Shown piece after piece: positions 1 to 10,280 of a DNA stretch of 64,000 bases. Under the pieces are notes generated by a model. It did not search any database and had not been told where the DNA came from. It saw only the letters and a list, made by a program, of their open reading frames with translations. Origin of the DNA: Gnetum montanum. Lineage: Eukaryota; Streptophyta; Gnetopsida; Gnetales; Gnetaceae. Numbering within the stretch: position 1 is the first letter of the stretch; every line of letters starts with the position of its first letter. Location: positions 1 to 64,000 of the forward strand of contig MNCI01018183.1 in NCBI GenBank assembly GCA_015680685.1, given 5' to 3'. Made by a program: the position numbers and the translations under genes.

Positions 1-730
1 AAGCTAATTTCTTAATTTCCTTCATCACTTTAGCATATGTTAGCTGTAAAATATTTAGGATTATACAACTAGTTATGTTATTTATGTCATGGTGGAATAT
101 AATTTTTTTAGAACCCTTTATTTGTGCAAATGGAATATCATTGCTTTTAGAAACTTTATTTCTAAAAAGTTTCCAAAAATTTTGCAAATCTTACTTTATC
201 ATTTGTGCTATATTTTTTGGTAATCTTTTAGAAATTTTCTCTATTTCTTTCAAAGCAATTTCATGTAGTCCTTATTCAAAGCTTCCTTATTATAGGAATT
301 TTGGATAGCTAACCTTCCCTTAAAAATTTTCTTCATCAAATCACTTCTTCTTACCCTTAAATTTATTTTGCATAGCAACATGTTTTGTAGCCTCTAGTAA
401 AATGTCTTTTAATCGATCTTTAGATTTTTTTTATTTTCAACAAATTGTGTACCTGTTGCTAAAAAACTTATGCATCTGTAGTTGTAATATGTCTTCTTAT
501 TTTCTAGCATTGCATATTGTTAGAATACCTTCCTTCAATGGAAAACTATAGAATATGGTGTGGAGACTATTAATTGTGAACCATCTTGAAAGTTAATGAT
601 TCATGGTATATTTTAAGGGCTGGTTAGTTGTAAATCAATACATGAACATCTTCCTTCTTTTGTAAAAGTAGCTCTTGAGTTTGATAGAAATTCTTAAATT
701 CTATTTAAAATGATAAGCTTAAGGCCTTGT
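1..730 (-). pseudogene. LINE-like ORF2 relic (linker between endonuclease and RT)
   Basis: Read on the minus strand, this AT-rich stretch gives a broken frame with the texture of the region upstream of reverse transcriptase in plant LINE ORF2 proteins. It is a run of basic helical sequence including KEIEKISKRLPKNIAQMIK followed closely by DLQNFWKLFRNKVSKSND, which resembles the 'FWK' segment common in that linker. Further upstream (about 480-600) a short segment reading EGILTICNAR could be the end of an endonuclease domain. Several stops and frame changes interrupt it and the left end is cut by the window. It may belong to the same kind of LINE as the relic at 52-60 kb. The call rests on pattern only, so confidence is low. 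Confidence 0.3.
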
Positions 731-1155
731 CCCCATTTTAACTTGTGTTTTTCTATTTGATTTATTTTAGTGTGCTTTAATGTTCATTCTCATCCATTTC
801 TAATTTGACCAAAATCTTGCATATCTAGCCACCGTTGATTATTCTACCAAAAGGTTTTTTCTTTTTGTTTTTTATTTTTAATCTTGGCTTTGCATAATAT
901 GTTGCATCTTGTGGGTGATAGTAGTAAAAAACATGGAATACATGTGATTTTTTCAAAATAATATTCAACCAAATATATTATTTATATTCATCAATCTTGT
1001 CTACTTTAATTACTTTTTGGAGCTAAATTTTTAAAAATAGAAGATAATCTATAGTAGAAAGCATATAGCATTTTTGGAAAATGCCTCTTTTTATTATTTC
1101 CATATACTCTATATTCAGACAAACTACTTTACTCTTTGCTCATGCTACTTTTACC
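731..1155. other. AT-rich intergenic sequence
   Basis: No gene, RNA or repeat recognised. It is T-rich on the plus strand with many short poly-T runs. The right edge grades into the sequence repeated in the heat-shock promoter copies. Confidence 0.5.
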
Positions 1156-1609
1156 TTTTTACATTCTTCTATTTGTTTGCAAACTTTTGTTTTGTGAAAT
1201 TTTCATTTACCCAAATTTTCCCTACTTTCAAATTACTACGATTGTCCTCCAATGATTTAATGTAAGAAACAGAGTAAAATTCTACGTAAAACACTGAGAG
1301 CCCCAAGAAGTGGATAGATAGTCGAGACAGCTTTGACCGATAAGTTTCCTGGTCTCAAAAAGTAAACTAAATTGCACGAGCCAAGGGCCACCAATAGGCA
1401 CGCTTATCCGTTATCGCTTGCCATGCTGCATTTAAATTCACGACCGTAGTAATTACAGTCAACGGTGACTTTTTACCAGACAATGACGCTTTACGAGAAC
1501 AATCTAAGAAAAGGAAAGAACAACCTGGCCACAGACACTTCTGGACTACAAAGCACTGTGTCCGGGTCAAGGAAGAAGAGTCTGGAGGGCTAACATCGTG
1601 GCGTCTCCT

Positions 1610-1617
1610 GAAGCTTC
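1610..1617 (+). promoter_or_regulatory. Heat-shock element core (copy 1)
   Basis: GAAGCTTC fits the inverted nGAAnnTTCn pair bound by heat-shock factors. It lies 40 bp upstream of a TATA-like box, the usual spacing in plant sHSP promoters. A third aligned unit is imperfect. Confidence 0.6.
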
Positions 1618-1649
1618 CACATTCTGCTGCTTTATTGGCTAAAGCTGCC

Positions 1650-1655
1650 ATAAAA
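1650..1655 (+). promoter_or_regulatory. TATA-like box (copy 1)
   Basis: CCATAAAAGG context, downstream of the heat-shock element and followed by a leader-like stretch to 1735. The same box recurs at 2303-2308 in copy 2. It is not an exact TATAAA. Confidence 0.45.
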
Positions 1656-2159
1656 GGCCACAGCAGGGCAAGGTTCGCAGCCAGATTTATCACAGAATCG
1701 AAGCAACGATCGTGAGTGTAACTGCATCTGCAATTNAGTTTTTACATTCTTCTATTTTGTTTGCAAACGTTTGTTCTGTGAAATTTTCATTTACCCAAAT
1801 TTTCCCTACTTTCAAATTACTACCCAAACTTTCCCTACTTTCAAATTACTACGATTGTCCTCCAATGATTTAATGTAAGAAACGGAGATTCCGAGTAAAA
1901 TTCTACGTAAAACACTAAGAGCTCCAAGAAGTGGATAGATAGTCCAGACACCTTTGACCGATAACTTTCCTGGTCTCAAAAAGTAAACTAAATTGCACGA
2001 GCCAAGGGCCACCAATAGGCACGCTTATCCGTTATCGCTTGCCATGCTGCATTTAAATTCACGACCGTAGTAATTACAGTCAACGGGCACTTTTTACCAG
2101 ACAATGACGCTTTACGAGAACAATCTAAGAAAAGGAAAGAACAACCTGGCCACAGACAC

Positions 2160-2167
2160 TTCTGGAA
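2160..2167 (+). promoter_or_regulatory. Heat-shock element core TTCtgGAA (copy 2)
   Basis: Matches the nTTCnnGAAn arrangement. The same site is intact in copy 3 (2411-2418) but reads TTCTGGAC in copy 1, so it differs between the copies. Confidence 0.45.
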
Positions 2168-2233
2168 TACAAAGCACTGTGTCCACGTCAAGGAGGAAGA
2201 AGAGTCTGGACGACTAACATCGTGGCGTCTCCT

Positions 2234-2241
2234 GAAGCTTC
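2234..2241 (+). promoter_or_regulatory. Heat-shock element core GAAgcTTC (copy 2)
   Basis: Equivalent of the site at 1610. The block holding it is duplicated immediately downstream, where the core has become GAGCTTC (about 2262-2270). Confidence 0.55.
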
Positions 2242-2337
2242 CACATTCTTCTGCCGTCTCCTGGAGCTTCCACATTCTTCTGCTTTATTCGCTAAAGCTG
2301 CCATAAAAGGCCACAGCAGGGCAAGCTTCGCAGCCAN

Positions 2338-2445
2338 GCACTTTTTACCAGACAATGACGCTTTACGAGAACAATCTAAGAAAAGGAAAGAACAACCTGG
2401 CCACAGACACTTCTGGAATACAAAGCACTGTGTCCACGTCAAGGA
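2338..2445 (+). repeat. Promoter copy 3 (partial, ~108 bp)
   Basis: Repeats the middle of copies 1 and 2 (matching 2086-2195) and abuts a single N at 2446, only 7 bases before the start codon at 2454. It lacks the TATA-like box and leader, so in the assembled order the gene would have no proximal promoter. This is a strong hint that the order is an assembly product. Confidence 0.8.
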
Positions 2446-2453
2446 NGAAAAGA

Positions 2454-3207
2454 ATGTCGCTGATACCGAATGTGTTTGGAAGGAGAAGCAGCGTGTTCGA
2501 TCCATTCTCTCTGGACGTTTGGGATCCATTCGAACCGTTTTCATCGCTTATCCCTGCTCGCGAAGATGCCGCTTCCAACGCCGCTAAAGAAAGCGTCGCC
2601 GCCGTCGCCAGTGCTCGAATCGATTGGAAAGAAACTCCAGAGGCTCACATTTTCAAGGCCGATCTCCCAGGTACGTACGTACGCTGCCTGATGTTCCAAT
2701 TCTCGTCTTGTCTGTTGTTTTTCTTCCTTTTGATTGTCATTGCTATGCTTAGGTTCTTCGATTGATTGATTCCATGTAGATGTGCATTTTTGTTCTTTAA
2801 TCTTATTATTATCATTACATACAAAACCTGAATGAAAATGAGGGAATATAAAATGATATGGAAACGTTGAGGAACGATTACTTGCAGGTCTGAAAAAGGA
2901 TGAAGTGAAGATTGAGGTGGAGGAGGGCCGCGTTCTGCAAATTAGCGGAGAAAGAAAGCGCGAGGAGGAGGAGAAGAATGAGCGCTGGCACCGCGTGGAA
3001 TGTTCGCATGGCAAATTCGTTCGGCGCTTCCGTTTGCCTGATAATGCTAAGGTCGATGAAATCAAAGCTGCCATGGACAACGGCGTTCTTACCATTACCG
3101 TGCCAAAGAAACCCAGCCTGAGCCAGACATTAAGCAAATCCAGATCTCTGCAGCTTAAGCAAGTTATGTATTCCATGAATCATCATCAGGCCATTACAAA
3201 TAAATAA
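2454..3207 (+). CDS. Class I cytosolic small heat-shock protein (HSP20), C-terminus frameshifted
   Basis: ATP-independent chaperone that binds unfolding proteins in the cytosol, normally as a 12-mer. Exon 1 is 2454-2670 and exon 2 is 2888-3207, joined in phase by a GT-AG intron. The start is the ATG giving [11 protein letters not shown], the N-terminal signature of plant class I sHSPs, followed by the [15 protein letters not shown] motif (residues 15-29). The alpha-crystallin domain follows: [20 protein letters not shown] (54-73), VLQISGER (88-95), W106, KFVRRFRLP (115-123) and the consensus-I GVL at 138-140. After K147-P148 the frame reads 30 unrelated residues to a stop at 3205-3207, giving 178 aa. 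Another frame from 3117 to the TAA at 3156-3158 encodes the expected ending [13 protein letters not shown] with its I-Q-I motif, which would give about 162 aa. One base therefore appears to be missing at 3112-3116. Residue 111 is Cys where the family usually has Arg. Heat-shock elements upstream fit stress induction. It could be a recent pseudogene or a sequencing error. Confidence 0.9.
2671..2887 (+). other. Intron of the sHSP gene (217 bp)
   Basis: Starts GTACGTACGT and ends TTACTTGCAG, with a T-rich stretch before the acceptor. It splits the glycine codon at residue 73 (phase 1) inside the start of the alpha-crystallin domain. Splicing restores the conserved DLPG-LKKDEV junction exactly. 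AT content is clearly higher than in the exons. Confidence 0.85.
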
Positions 3208-3213
3208 GTAAAA

Positions 3214-3329
3214 ACGCCTGTTTCCTGTCTTGTCTGCTGGTGTGATCAAGGTTTTCGTGTTAAGCATAAACACGCCTGTTTCCTGTCTTGTCTGCTGGTG
3301 TGATCAAGGTTTTCGTGTTAAGCATAAAC
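3214..3329 (+). repeat. Exact tandem duplication, 2 x 58 bp, in the sHSP 3' region
   Basis: Units 3214-3271 and 3272-3329 read identically. They lie just beyond the longer-frame stop, within the likely 3' UTR. Perfect identity suggests a very recent event or an assembly or PCR-type artefact. Confidence 0.9.
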
Positions 3330-3739
3330 AGTTCGGCGTTCCTGTTTATGTCCTCTGCTTTTAATTCCGACTTTTCCAGAAGAATAATCTAGTACTGTAT
3401 GTTTAAAAATCTATGTTAATGAATATTTTGTTTCAGGTTAATTTAGCTTTTGCTTGTACTTTCCTGTTGCCATCTTGAACTATACATCAGTTATAGAAAT
3501 TGATCGGCAGAATAAGAAATATAGAGAGGGCAAAAATCGGTTGTCCATACAGGTTGTGTTAAGATTTTCGTAGAAATGCATTTNGTCAACTTTGCTCATT
3601 CCTTAACTTTGTTCAAGTTAGGCATTAGCGTTAGGCGGGTTGCAGTCACTTGAGGTGAGGTTGGGATTAATCTACTTGGAGGTTGAGTTTACGTGGGTTA
3701 AAGTCTCAAAAGGTTACGCGCGTTCGGTTCAGACTTGAC
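3330..3739. other. Intergenic sequence with one single-N join at 3584
   Basis: No gene recognised. The stretch near 3620-3700 (GGTGAGGTT, GGGTTAAAG) resembles sequence at about 49965-50045, suggesting a dispersed repeat. Confidence 0.4.
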
Positions 3740-3968
3740 GTATGTCAAAGCACGGGGTATTTTCATAATATTATACGACGTATATTCGCTTCAAACTTGA
3801 CGTATATCAAGGGAATTTTCATGATGTTATACAATGTAACATTATACAACACAGTGCTTTTCAGCTATCCCTCGTAATATTATAAAGCCAGCATGCTTTT
3901 TCATCGTAATATTACAAACAAAGCGTGCTTTTCCAACGTAATATTACAAACAAAGCGTGCTTTTCCAG
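3740..3968 (+). repeat. AT-rich minisatellite: 'cataatattata' motif and three 32-bp units
   Basis: Units starting at 3873, 3905 and 3937 repeat CGTAATATTACAAACAAAGC and then a GTGCTTTTCC stretch; the first unit is divergent. The preceding 130 bp hold looser versions of the same TAATATTATAC and GTGCTTTTC words. A related array lies at 49795-49930. Confidence 0.75.
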
Positions 3969-4036
3969 CTATGTCAGCTGACACGTGGATTCTGTTTAGC
4001 TATAACGTCGATTTAGGACTAGGTTACAAGGTTACA

Positions 4037-4459
4037 TGTAACAATGTTGCCCGGCACCCCAAGGAATTCACAAAGATCCAACCGATTTGGGGCGGAAAAC
4101 CTGGGGGATACGCCTTAAACAAGCAAGCCTCTCAGAAGTGCAAGTAAAAGAGAACCAAGCAAGCGGAAAACCTGGGGGATACGCCTTAAACAAGCAAGCC
4201 TCTCAGAAGTGCAAGTAAAAGAGAACCAAGCAAACAAGCACACACACAACCTTGTAGACCACATCTATGGGAGAGGAGACGATGCACCTACGATCCCTCA
4301 CAATCATATCTAGAGGGTGTCCTATTGCTAGCTTGGTACCACCAAGCCAGGGTGGGTTTTGTAACACTTGAGAGCCACCCGAGGGTGTCTCAAAGTGTTC
4401 CATGGCCCCCGAACCATGGGGAGAGCCCAAGAGAACCACCACTTGGGACATCTCTCACA
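4037..4459 (-). repeat. E1 3' LTR (left copy)
   Basis: 423 bp. It contains an exact 71-bp tandem duplication (4092-4162 and 4163-4233) absent from the other LTR. It lacks roughly 150 bp present at about 9953-10137 of the right LTR. Confidence 0.9.
4092..4233. repeat. 71-bp exact tandem duplication within the E1 left LTR
   Basis: Two identical units starting GCGGAAAACCTGGGGGATAC. Because the partner LTR has a single copy, the duplication arose after insertion or in assembly. Confidence 0.9.
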
Positions 4460-4475
4460 ATCTTGCCCCACATAA
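4460..4475 (-). other. E1 polypurine tract candidate
   Basis: The minus strand reads GTGGGGCAAGAT directly before the LTR start TGTGAGAG. It is purine-rich and correctly placed. Confidence 0.55.
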
Positions 4476-7400
4476 AGAAGCGACATCCTCGGAGCGGAGC
4501 CTAGGATAGCTTCGAGTGTACACTTCACATGGGTTCAGAACTCCGTCAATTCCGGGGATCTGTCAACTCCTTAGACGCCAAGCGTGAAGGAAGGTATTGG
4601 CGTCTAAGGAAGGTATCAACCCCAATACCTGATACGTCCTTCCATCCAATGCCTTGCATGAAACGCAAGGGCAACTGAAGGAAGCCCAAGACTTCCCTTC
4701 TCTATACGAGCGGGAGAGTCCAACCCAAAGGGCCAACGTCTCTAAGGCGTCCCCTAGATCCGTCCCTGCTGAGGGTCTATAGACATATCTTCTTGCGTAA
4801 ACCCATAACTTATGCAAGAAGATCGCTCCTCTTCCACAAGTCCCGCCGAGTTCCCCTGTGAATGGCATCTCAGCACCCCTTCTTTTTTTTTTTTGAGGGC
4901 TCACCAAGGTCTCTACCCATGGTGAGGGACTTGGGAACATCACACTGAGAGGGAGGACATGCTCCTAAGAGCCATGTCTCCGCAAGCAACTCATGCTTGC
5001 CAGAACTCCATGTTCTGCTACTCGCATCGAGACCCATGGGGTCTCACCAGTGCAACCATCTAAGCACTGATTCCACATGCATCGGTACTGTGCGCAATCT
5101 CTTTTCTCATCATTTTTGATCAAGCTGGTATGAAGGGAGTCAAGCATGTTCTCCCTTACAAACAAGGTACAAGGGCAGATCTTTGAGCTTGACCTTGCCG
5201 TCTGCAGACACCAGCATCGCATGCCTCAATCCATCATTCATCATTCCCTAGTATTCCAACAAGAGAGAGAAGATCCAAAAATCTATTTGGAAACTTCTCG
5301 AAGAGGCTACATACAACAAGCCCCAACTTTCAGGAACACCTCTTGTGATTGTCCAACATCGAGAATGCCTGCTCGAATGTTAGAACAAGGGAGGGTCAAT
5401 TGGGCAACCAACCCCATGACAATCCTCCATCACCTGTCTCATATCAGCTATAAGCACATCATCGAATGCAACCATAATATCCCGTTCATGGAGAAGGGTC
5501 ACCCACATTTTCCACATGCAAGCCATCCTTCCCACACCAAGTTATGGGACAAGCACCATTTTCTGAACACAAGGTCCAGGAACAAGATAGAGTCACCTCT
5601 GAGAGTAACCAAATCATGAATTCTCCGAGGAACATCAATGTTCTCAGAATTTACATTTCCCCACTATATCAAGAATGACTGCCAGTCTCACGATCAACAC
5701 CTTTCAGCAGATTTTTGCACTTGAAGGAAGGATCCTCTTTGGGAGGTTTCTTCCATAGGTAAGTATCATAACCATCATACGTGTCCAAGTAGTCAATATC
5801 GCCAATAGAACCAAATCGTGGAACTGTCACCAGCTGAGGGAAGACATGGCTTCACAAGTCTTACCCAATTTCAATTTTCCCTTGAGAACAACTCAAGATA
5901 CCAAGAATTTCTGTTTCATCTTGGGAGATCTGGGTTTTGTTTTATACATCCCAGTCAGGCCCATTTACATCAATTTGTGGTGGACAAGGCCGCACCACTA
6001 CCTATTGTCATTCAACCCAAACAATAGACACAAGTCAACAACAGCATCTTGCCCATAGGAGGACCAAGTCCTCAGGATAGTTTTTACATGGAATGGGCTT
6101 TCATCAACACCATTACAACTCAAACATAACATGATTCATCCCCAAAGGATTTACAACAAGGATGGTCTACCAGAGAACCCCAACAAGAAAGTTCCTCTGA
6201 AGATCCCAAAACTACGAGAGTACACAAGATCATGCCTTGCCTACAAGAAGAGCAATATGTATCTTTAATTTACATCAACAACATGACCTCATAAGGGAGG
6301 TTTCATGAATTTCACCAGGGTACCAACATTCTGTCTCTAAGAACAAGCCCCACGAGTTCACGAACATAGGACCACTGCTAGGAACAAGTCCCAAACATCA
6401 ACTGCTTACAAGAGACAACCGTCTCAATACCACCTGCCTTATTATTTCGGGAACTGAAGAGGGCATCCATTGAAATGGAGAATGATCCCTCATGATCAAC
6501 TCTGCTATTCCACCAGGGAGGTGAGATCACCAACATGAATTTACATCACACCAGAGACATGGGACAATACATCAGCAAGGGACTCTGTAATACATCAGTG
6601 TACATAAGGGACAGAGTACATGGGATAATTTAGCAAGACATCATAGCCTATTAGGCACAACGAGTCCCCTATCATGGAATCACACCATAGACCACAAAGG
6701 CACCAATCAGTTCCAATCTATGAGAGTGCATCCTAGCTCTGCAACACACCAAAGCAATTCGTTACGAGAGCCCACCGACATGCACAAACCATTAGAAGCC
6801 CACTATCATGAAAGCATCGGCTCAAGTGTTTCGAGCACATTCAAGCCCACCAAGAAAGGCCACCAGGAGAAACCACAAGTTCTGTATCTGTAACGTCATT
6901 TGTTCAAGGATGGACCTCCATCCCAACGTTTGGGCTACTGCTCCACGATCGCTTCCAACATGCAAGAGCAAGTCTAGGTGCCACTACCCAGAACTCTACT
7001 CAAACCCACCATTAGACATCACATTGATGTGAATTTCAGTCAGCAACGATCATCTGTGGACAAGATCTTTGCCAGTCCAAGAACACAAGAAAATGTGTTC
7101 CCAAGATTTGTCCTGTCTCAAGGACGTTCACCAAGCATACACGATCCAGGCACGCCAACATCATCAAGAACACATGGCACCAGTTCACGAGCATAATGGG
7201 CAAGGACATGCCCTGGCCCATTCATTACAACGCTGTATCACAACTGAAGCATTTCTCATGAGGTTTTCAGCAGAATTATACATCAAGGCACAAAGGCCAT
7301 TTACAACATATAGCAAGGGTGCTTTAAAACAAGCACCAAGAGAACACCATACATCGGGCTTGGCCTTGTCACAGTGTGTGGCATAGGCCTACAACCAGGA

Positions 7401-9745
7401 GACAACTGAGTCATATAGGCAATACATCCAGCACTTTTGAGTGCATACAACCGAATTGAGAATACCACAAGGATACATTTCACACACCCAAGGATCAGAT
7501 TACATTCATATATGGGAACATACATGATATTTGGGAATGCTACCCAAGCCTAAAAGGCTGTAGGGAAAACTACCCAAACCCTTCCTAGGCTGGAAGATTT
7601 AGGCCACCAAGAGCATACCAAGAAAGAACCATGCTGTTTTGAGAAAAACCTGTCTCTGTCACAAAGCATAAAAGATCATCTGTCATTGCAGCACTGTCTG
7701 GAAAGATACATGATCTACTGTCACACTGAATCGACTGCACGGGTAACCTCGAACGAAAACGATTCAAGACACGAACGCAACGATCGAATAAGGAAACACA
7801 CCAACTGAGTATCCACCATCCTGCCATAGTGGGACCTCATTGCATTGGCCACTCCTGGGCCATCAGTATCCGGCATGGCCAAGGATACCATTTCATGCCA
7901 TCTGCTAGCCCAATATCTGTAGGGTCTAGGACAGATCACCGTCCTCTGTTAGTGCTCCCCTAGCACTGAGAGGCAAACAAATCATGATGTACCTGCTGAT
8001 GCATCACAGCCAAGGTACTGATAAATCCACAACCCAATGTTGGGATTCTGAGACCAAATAATCAGTTCATGAAGGTCTCAGGAGCACATATCTTCCCCAT
8101 AGACATAGTGCTCACAGAATCAACTGAGGTCACCACTGGCTGCATCTTTATACCTGTGCTACCTGCAAACACTGAGACACAAGCTCAGAAACATAGAAGT
8201 TAGCAGGAACACGATTAGCACATCAACCTCATTCACAACCATCAAGCATGATCATATAACAAAGAGATATCATTCTTGAGCATCATAAAAGTCAAGACCT
8301 CAACATGTATAGAGATCAATCATGTAGAACATTGATGGAGGAATCCGATCCCCACTTAAACAAACGATTTCATCATGAGGCACACCAAGAGAGAGATAGC
8401 ACACTCTCAGAATTACAAGATTCATACACAACAATCATTCCCAGCAACTAACACTGGCCTCAACCAAGACCAAAATCTCAACAAAATCGTATGAGTCATG
8501 GGCAATAGACAATCTTCATGTCAACCCAAAATAAGGTGGAAGACCAAGGTCTATCCAATAAGAAGTCTACATCAAATCAATCCTCGCAACAATGAGCAAC
8601 ATCACTAAGGATGTGTTCACAAGAAGACTTTCATCAAACAAGGTGAGGTCTCAACAAGAACCAACAATAGAATGACCCACACCAATAGTCTTCAAATCAA
8701 CGTGACTAAGAAATGTCACCAATCAAAATAGTGATGCCACAAGCAACACCACCGGCTCAACAAGGAGCACAACTTCACAAGGATCAATAATAAGGGCAAT
8801 CATGCCTCATGCACAATACGTTGTCAAACAAGACAATAGCCATTTGGCTTTGGGATGACACAAACCTCAACATTCCCAACAATAAGTCATCATACCGCGT
8901 AAAACATTTAAGCCTTGCGTTACGATTGATAGACGCAACCACGATAACATACATGCAGAATTTGAAAGTGCAACCAAGAAGACATGCATACAGAAATAGA
9001 CAAACATACAATTTCAAACACAAATGTACAAAATCTACCGGCAACGGTCTTAGTCCACCTAGAACAAGGCTCACCAAGAGCACATGTCCAAAAGACCTCC
9101 AACCTAAGGTACCTGGGAACCATGTTGTCCCAATTTTTATTTTCCCATAGTCACTATATCTAGGGTGAGTGGGAGTGCCAAGGATATCATATCCTACACG
9201 ATTCAACAAATTCCATCTTGAACATGTCATCTGGGTGGAAACCGAAGCAGAGACTCGGTCTGATTCATCCTAGATGAATCACTGGAGACCTGAAATGGGA
9301 GCTCCTTGAGCAATAAAATTCTTGAGTTGCCAATAGAAATCCTCTCAACCATATCGCATAAAATCATAACTAGTCCAACCACAAGTAAACAAGTGAAGGA
9401 CATCACCACAACACCATCATTTATATCCTTAGGAAGAGCAACATACATCAATTGCTCACAATTTCTCATCTATCCCCTTATGAAGAGTGAAGAACATTGC
9501 CATCAAGAAACTCTTCAAAAACACATAAGGATATTATCCTAGATCATCTAGGTATCAATCCGAAGGGACCATTAACCAAACAAGCTCAATGGAGTAACAC
9601 CACCAAAGAGCACAAGGCCACCCTCCAAGGGAGTGGTTAGCCAAAGTTGAGAATGGGGTTAGCTAGTTTCTATCGGAAACCTTACAAACCACAAACCCTG
9701 ATAGCCACTTAGCGAAAAAATGACATCAATAGCTAAAAATATACG
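4476..9745 (-). other. E1 interior, non-coding
   Basis: About 5.3 kb. The left ~800 bp (4480-5250) is markedly more GC-rich than the rest. The remainder is rich in CA and ACA words on the plus strand. Open frames at 4563-4943, 5146-5619 and 8784-9230 have no recognisable motif and no shared orientation, so I treat them as chance frames. Confidence 0.7.
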
Positions 9746-9757
9746 GCTCTGATACCA
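9746..9757 (-). other. E1 primer-binding site (initiator-tRNA-Met type)
   Basis: The minus strand reads TGGTATCAGAGC two bases inside the right LTR. This is the classical plant PBS complementary to the 3' end of initiator methionine tRNA. It identifies the right LTR as the 5' LTR. Confidence 0.9.
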
Positions 9758-9759
9758 TT

Positions 9760-10280
9760 TGTAACAACGTTGCCCCGACGTTGCCCGGCACCCTGAGGAA
9801 TTCACAAAGATCCAACGGATCTAGGACAGAAAACCTAGGGGATACGCCTCAAACAAGCAAGCCTCTCACAAGTGCAAGTAAAAGAGAACCAAGCAAACAA
9901 GCACACACACAACCTTGTAGACCACATCGATGGGAGGGGAGACGATGCACCTACAAGGGAAGGTACCTCACCCCCATATCCCTCATGATCTGGTACAAGG
10001 TGTGGCATGGCACTACACCAAAACTATCCAGTCTTGGTTGCCTACATATCTACGACCGCCGTAGAATTAGGGCCATGTAGTTCTCCATGGAGAAGAGGGA
10101 AGGAAGAGGACTTAGAGAAGAGAGTTGCAACAGGAGGATGTCCTATTGCTAGCTTGGTACCACCAAGCCAAGGTGGGTTTTGTAACACTTGAGAGCCACT
10201 CGAGGGTGCCTCAGAGTGTTCCATGGTCCCCGAACCATGGGGAGAGCCCAAGAGAACCACCACTTGGGACGTCTCTCACA
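9760..10280 (-). repeat. E1 5' LTR (right copy)
   Basis: 521 bp, aligning with 4037-4459 except for a short duplication near 9773-9784 and the ~150-180-bp block (about 9953-10137) missing from the left LTR. Confidence 0.9.

Larger units (their letters stand above)
1156..1735 (+). repeat. Promoter copy 1 of the sHSP gene (most complete)
   Basis: First of 2.2 near-identical direct copies upstream of the small heat-shock gene. It contains the AT-rich upstream part, a heat-shock-element pair, a TATA-like box and, uniquely, the putative leader after the TATA box (about 1660-1735), which the other copies lack. It ends at a single N (1736). Because copies 2 and 3 also end at single Ns, this series may be redundant contigs placed in tandem rather than a genomic triplication. 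Confidence 0.85.
1739..2336 (+). repeat. Promoter copy 2 of the sHSP gene
   Basis: Direct repeat of 1156-1735 with scattered differences. It carries two internal short duplications: a ~28-bp block around 1796-1852 and a ~28-bp block containing the heat-shock element at about 2226-2281. It stops at a single N (2337), just after the TATA-like box and before the leader seen in copy 1. Confidence 0.85.
4037..10280 (-). mobile_element. E1: complete LTR retrotransposon with no recognisable coding region
   Basis: Two direct repeats (4037-4459 and 9760-10280) bound this 6.2-kb unit. They begin TGTAACAA and end CTCTCACA in plus orientation. The flanking 5-bp duplication TTACA at 4032-4036 and 10281-10285 is exact. 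The primer-binding site beside the right LTR fixes the orientation as minus. The 5.3-kb interior has no frame longer than about 160 codons and none resembles gag, protease, integrase or reverse transcriptase. It therefore fits the non-autonomous class called LARDs (large retrotransposon derivatives). The host family is unknown; the Met-type PBS and the purine stretch slightly favour Copia. Confidence 0.9.

Noticed and set aside
2222-2587. Plus-strand frame across the promoter copies and sHSP start
   Set aside because: It overlaps the sHSP exon in another frame, crosses single-N joins and has no domain.
2541-3176. 211-codon minus-strand frame antisense to the sHSP gene
   Set aside because: It is the shadow of a GC-richer coding region, spans the intron and has no recognisable domain.
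5146-5619. 157-codon frame inside E1
   Set aside because: It runs opposite to the element, has no gag or pol motif and a composition expected from CA-rich sequence.
8784-9230. 148-codon minus-strand frame inside E1
   Set aside because: Orientation fits the element, but no retroelement motif is visible; probably chance.
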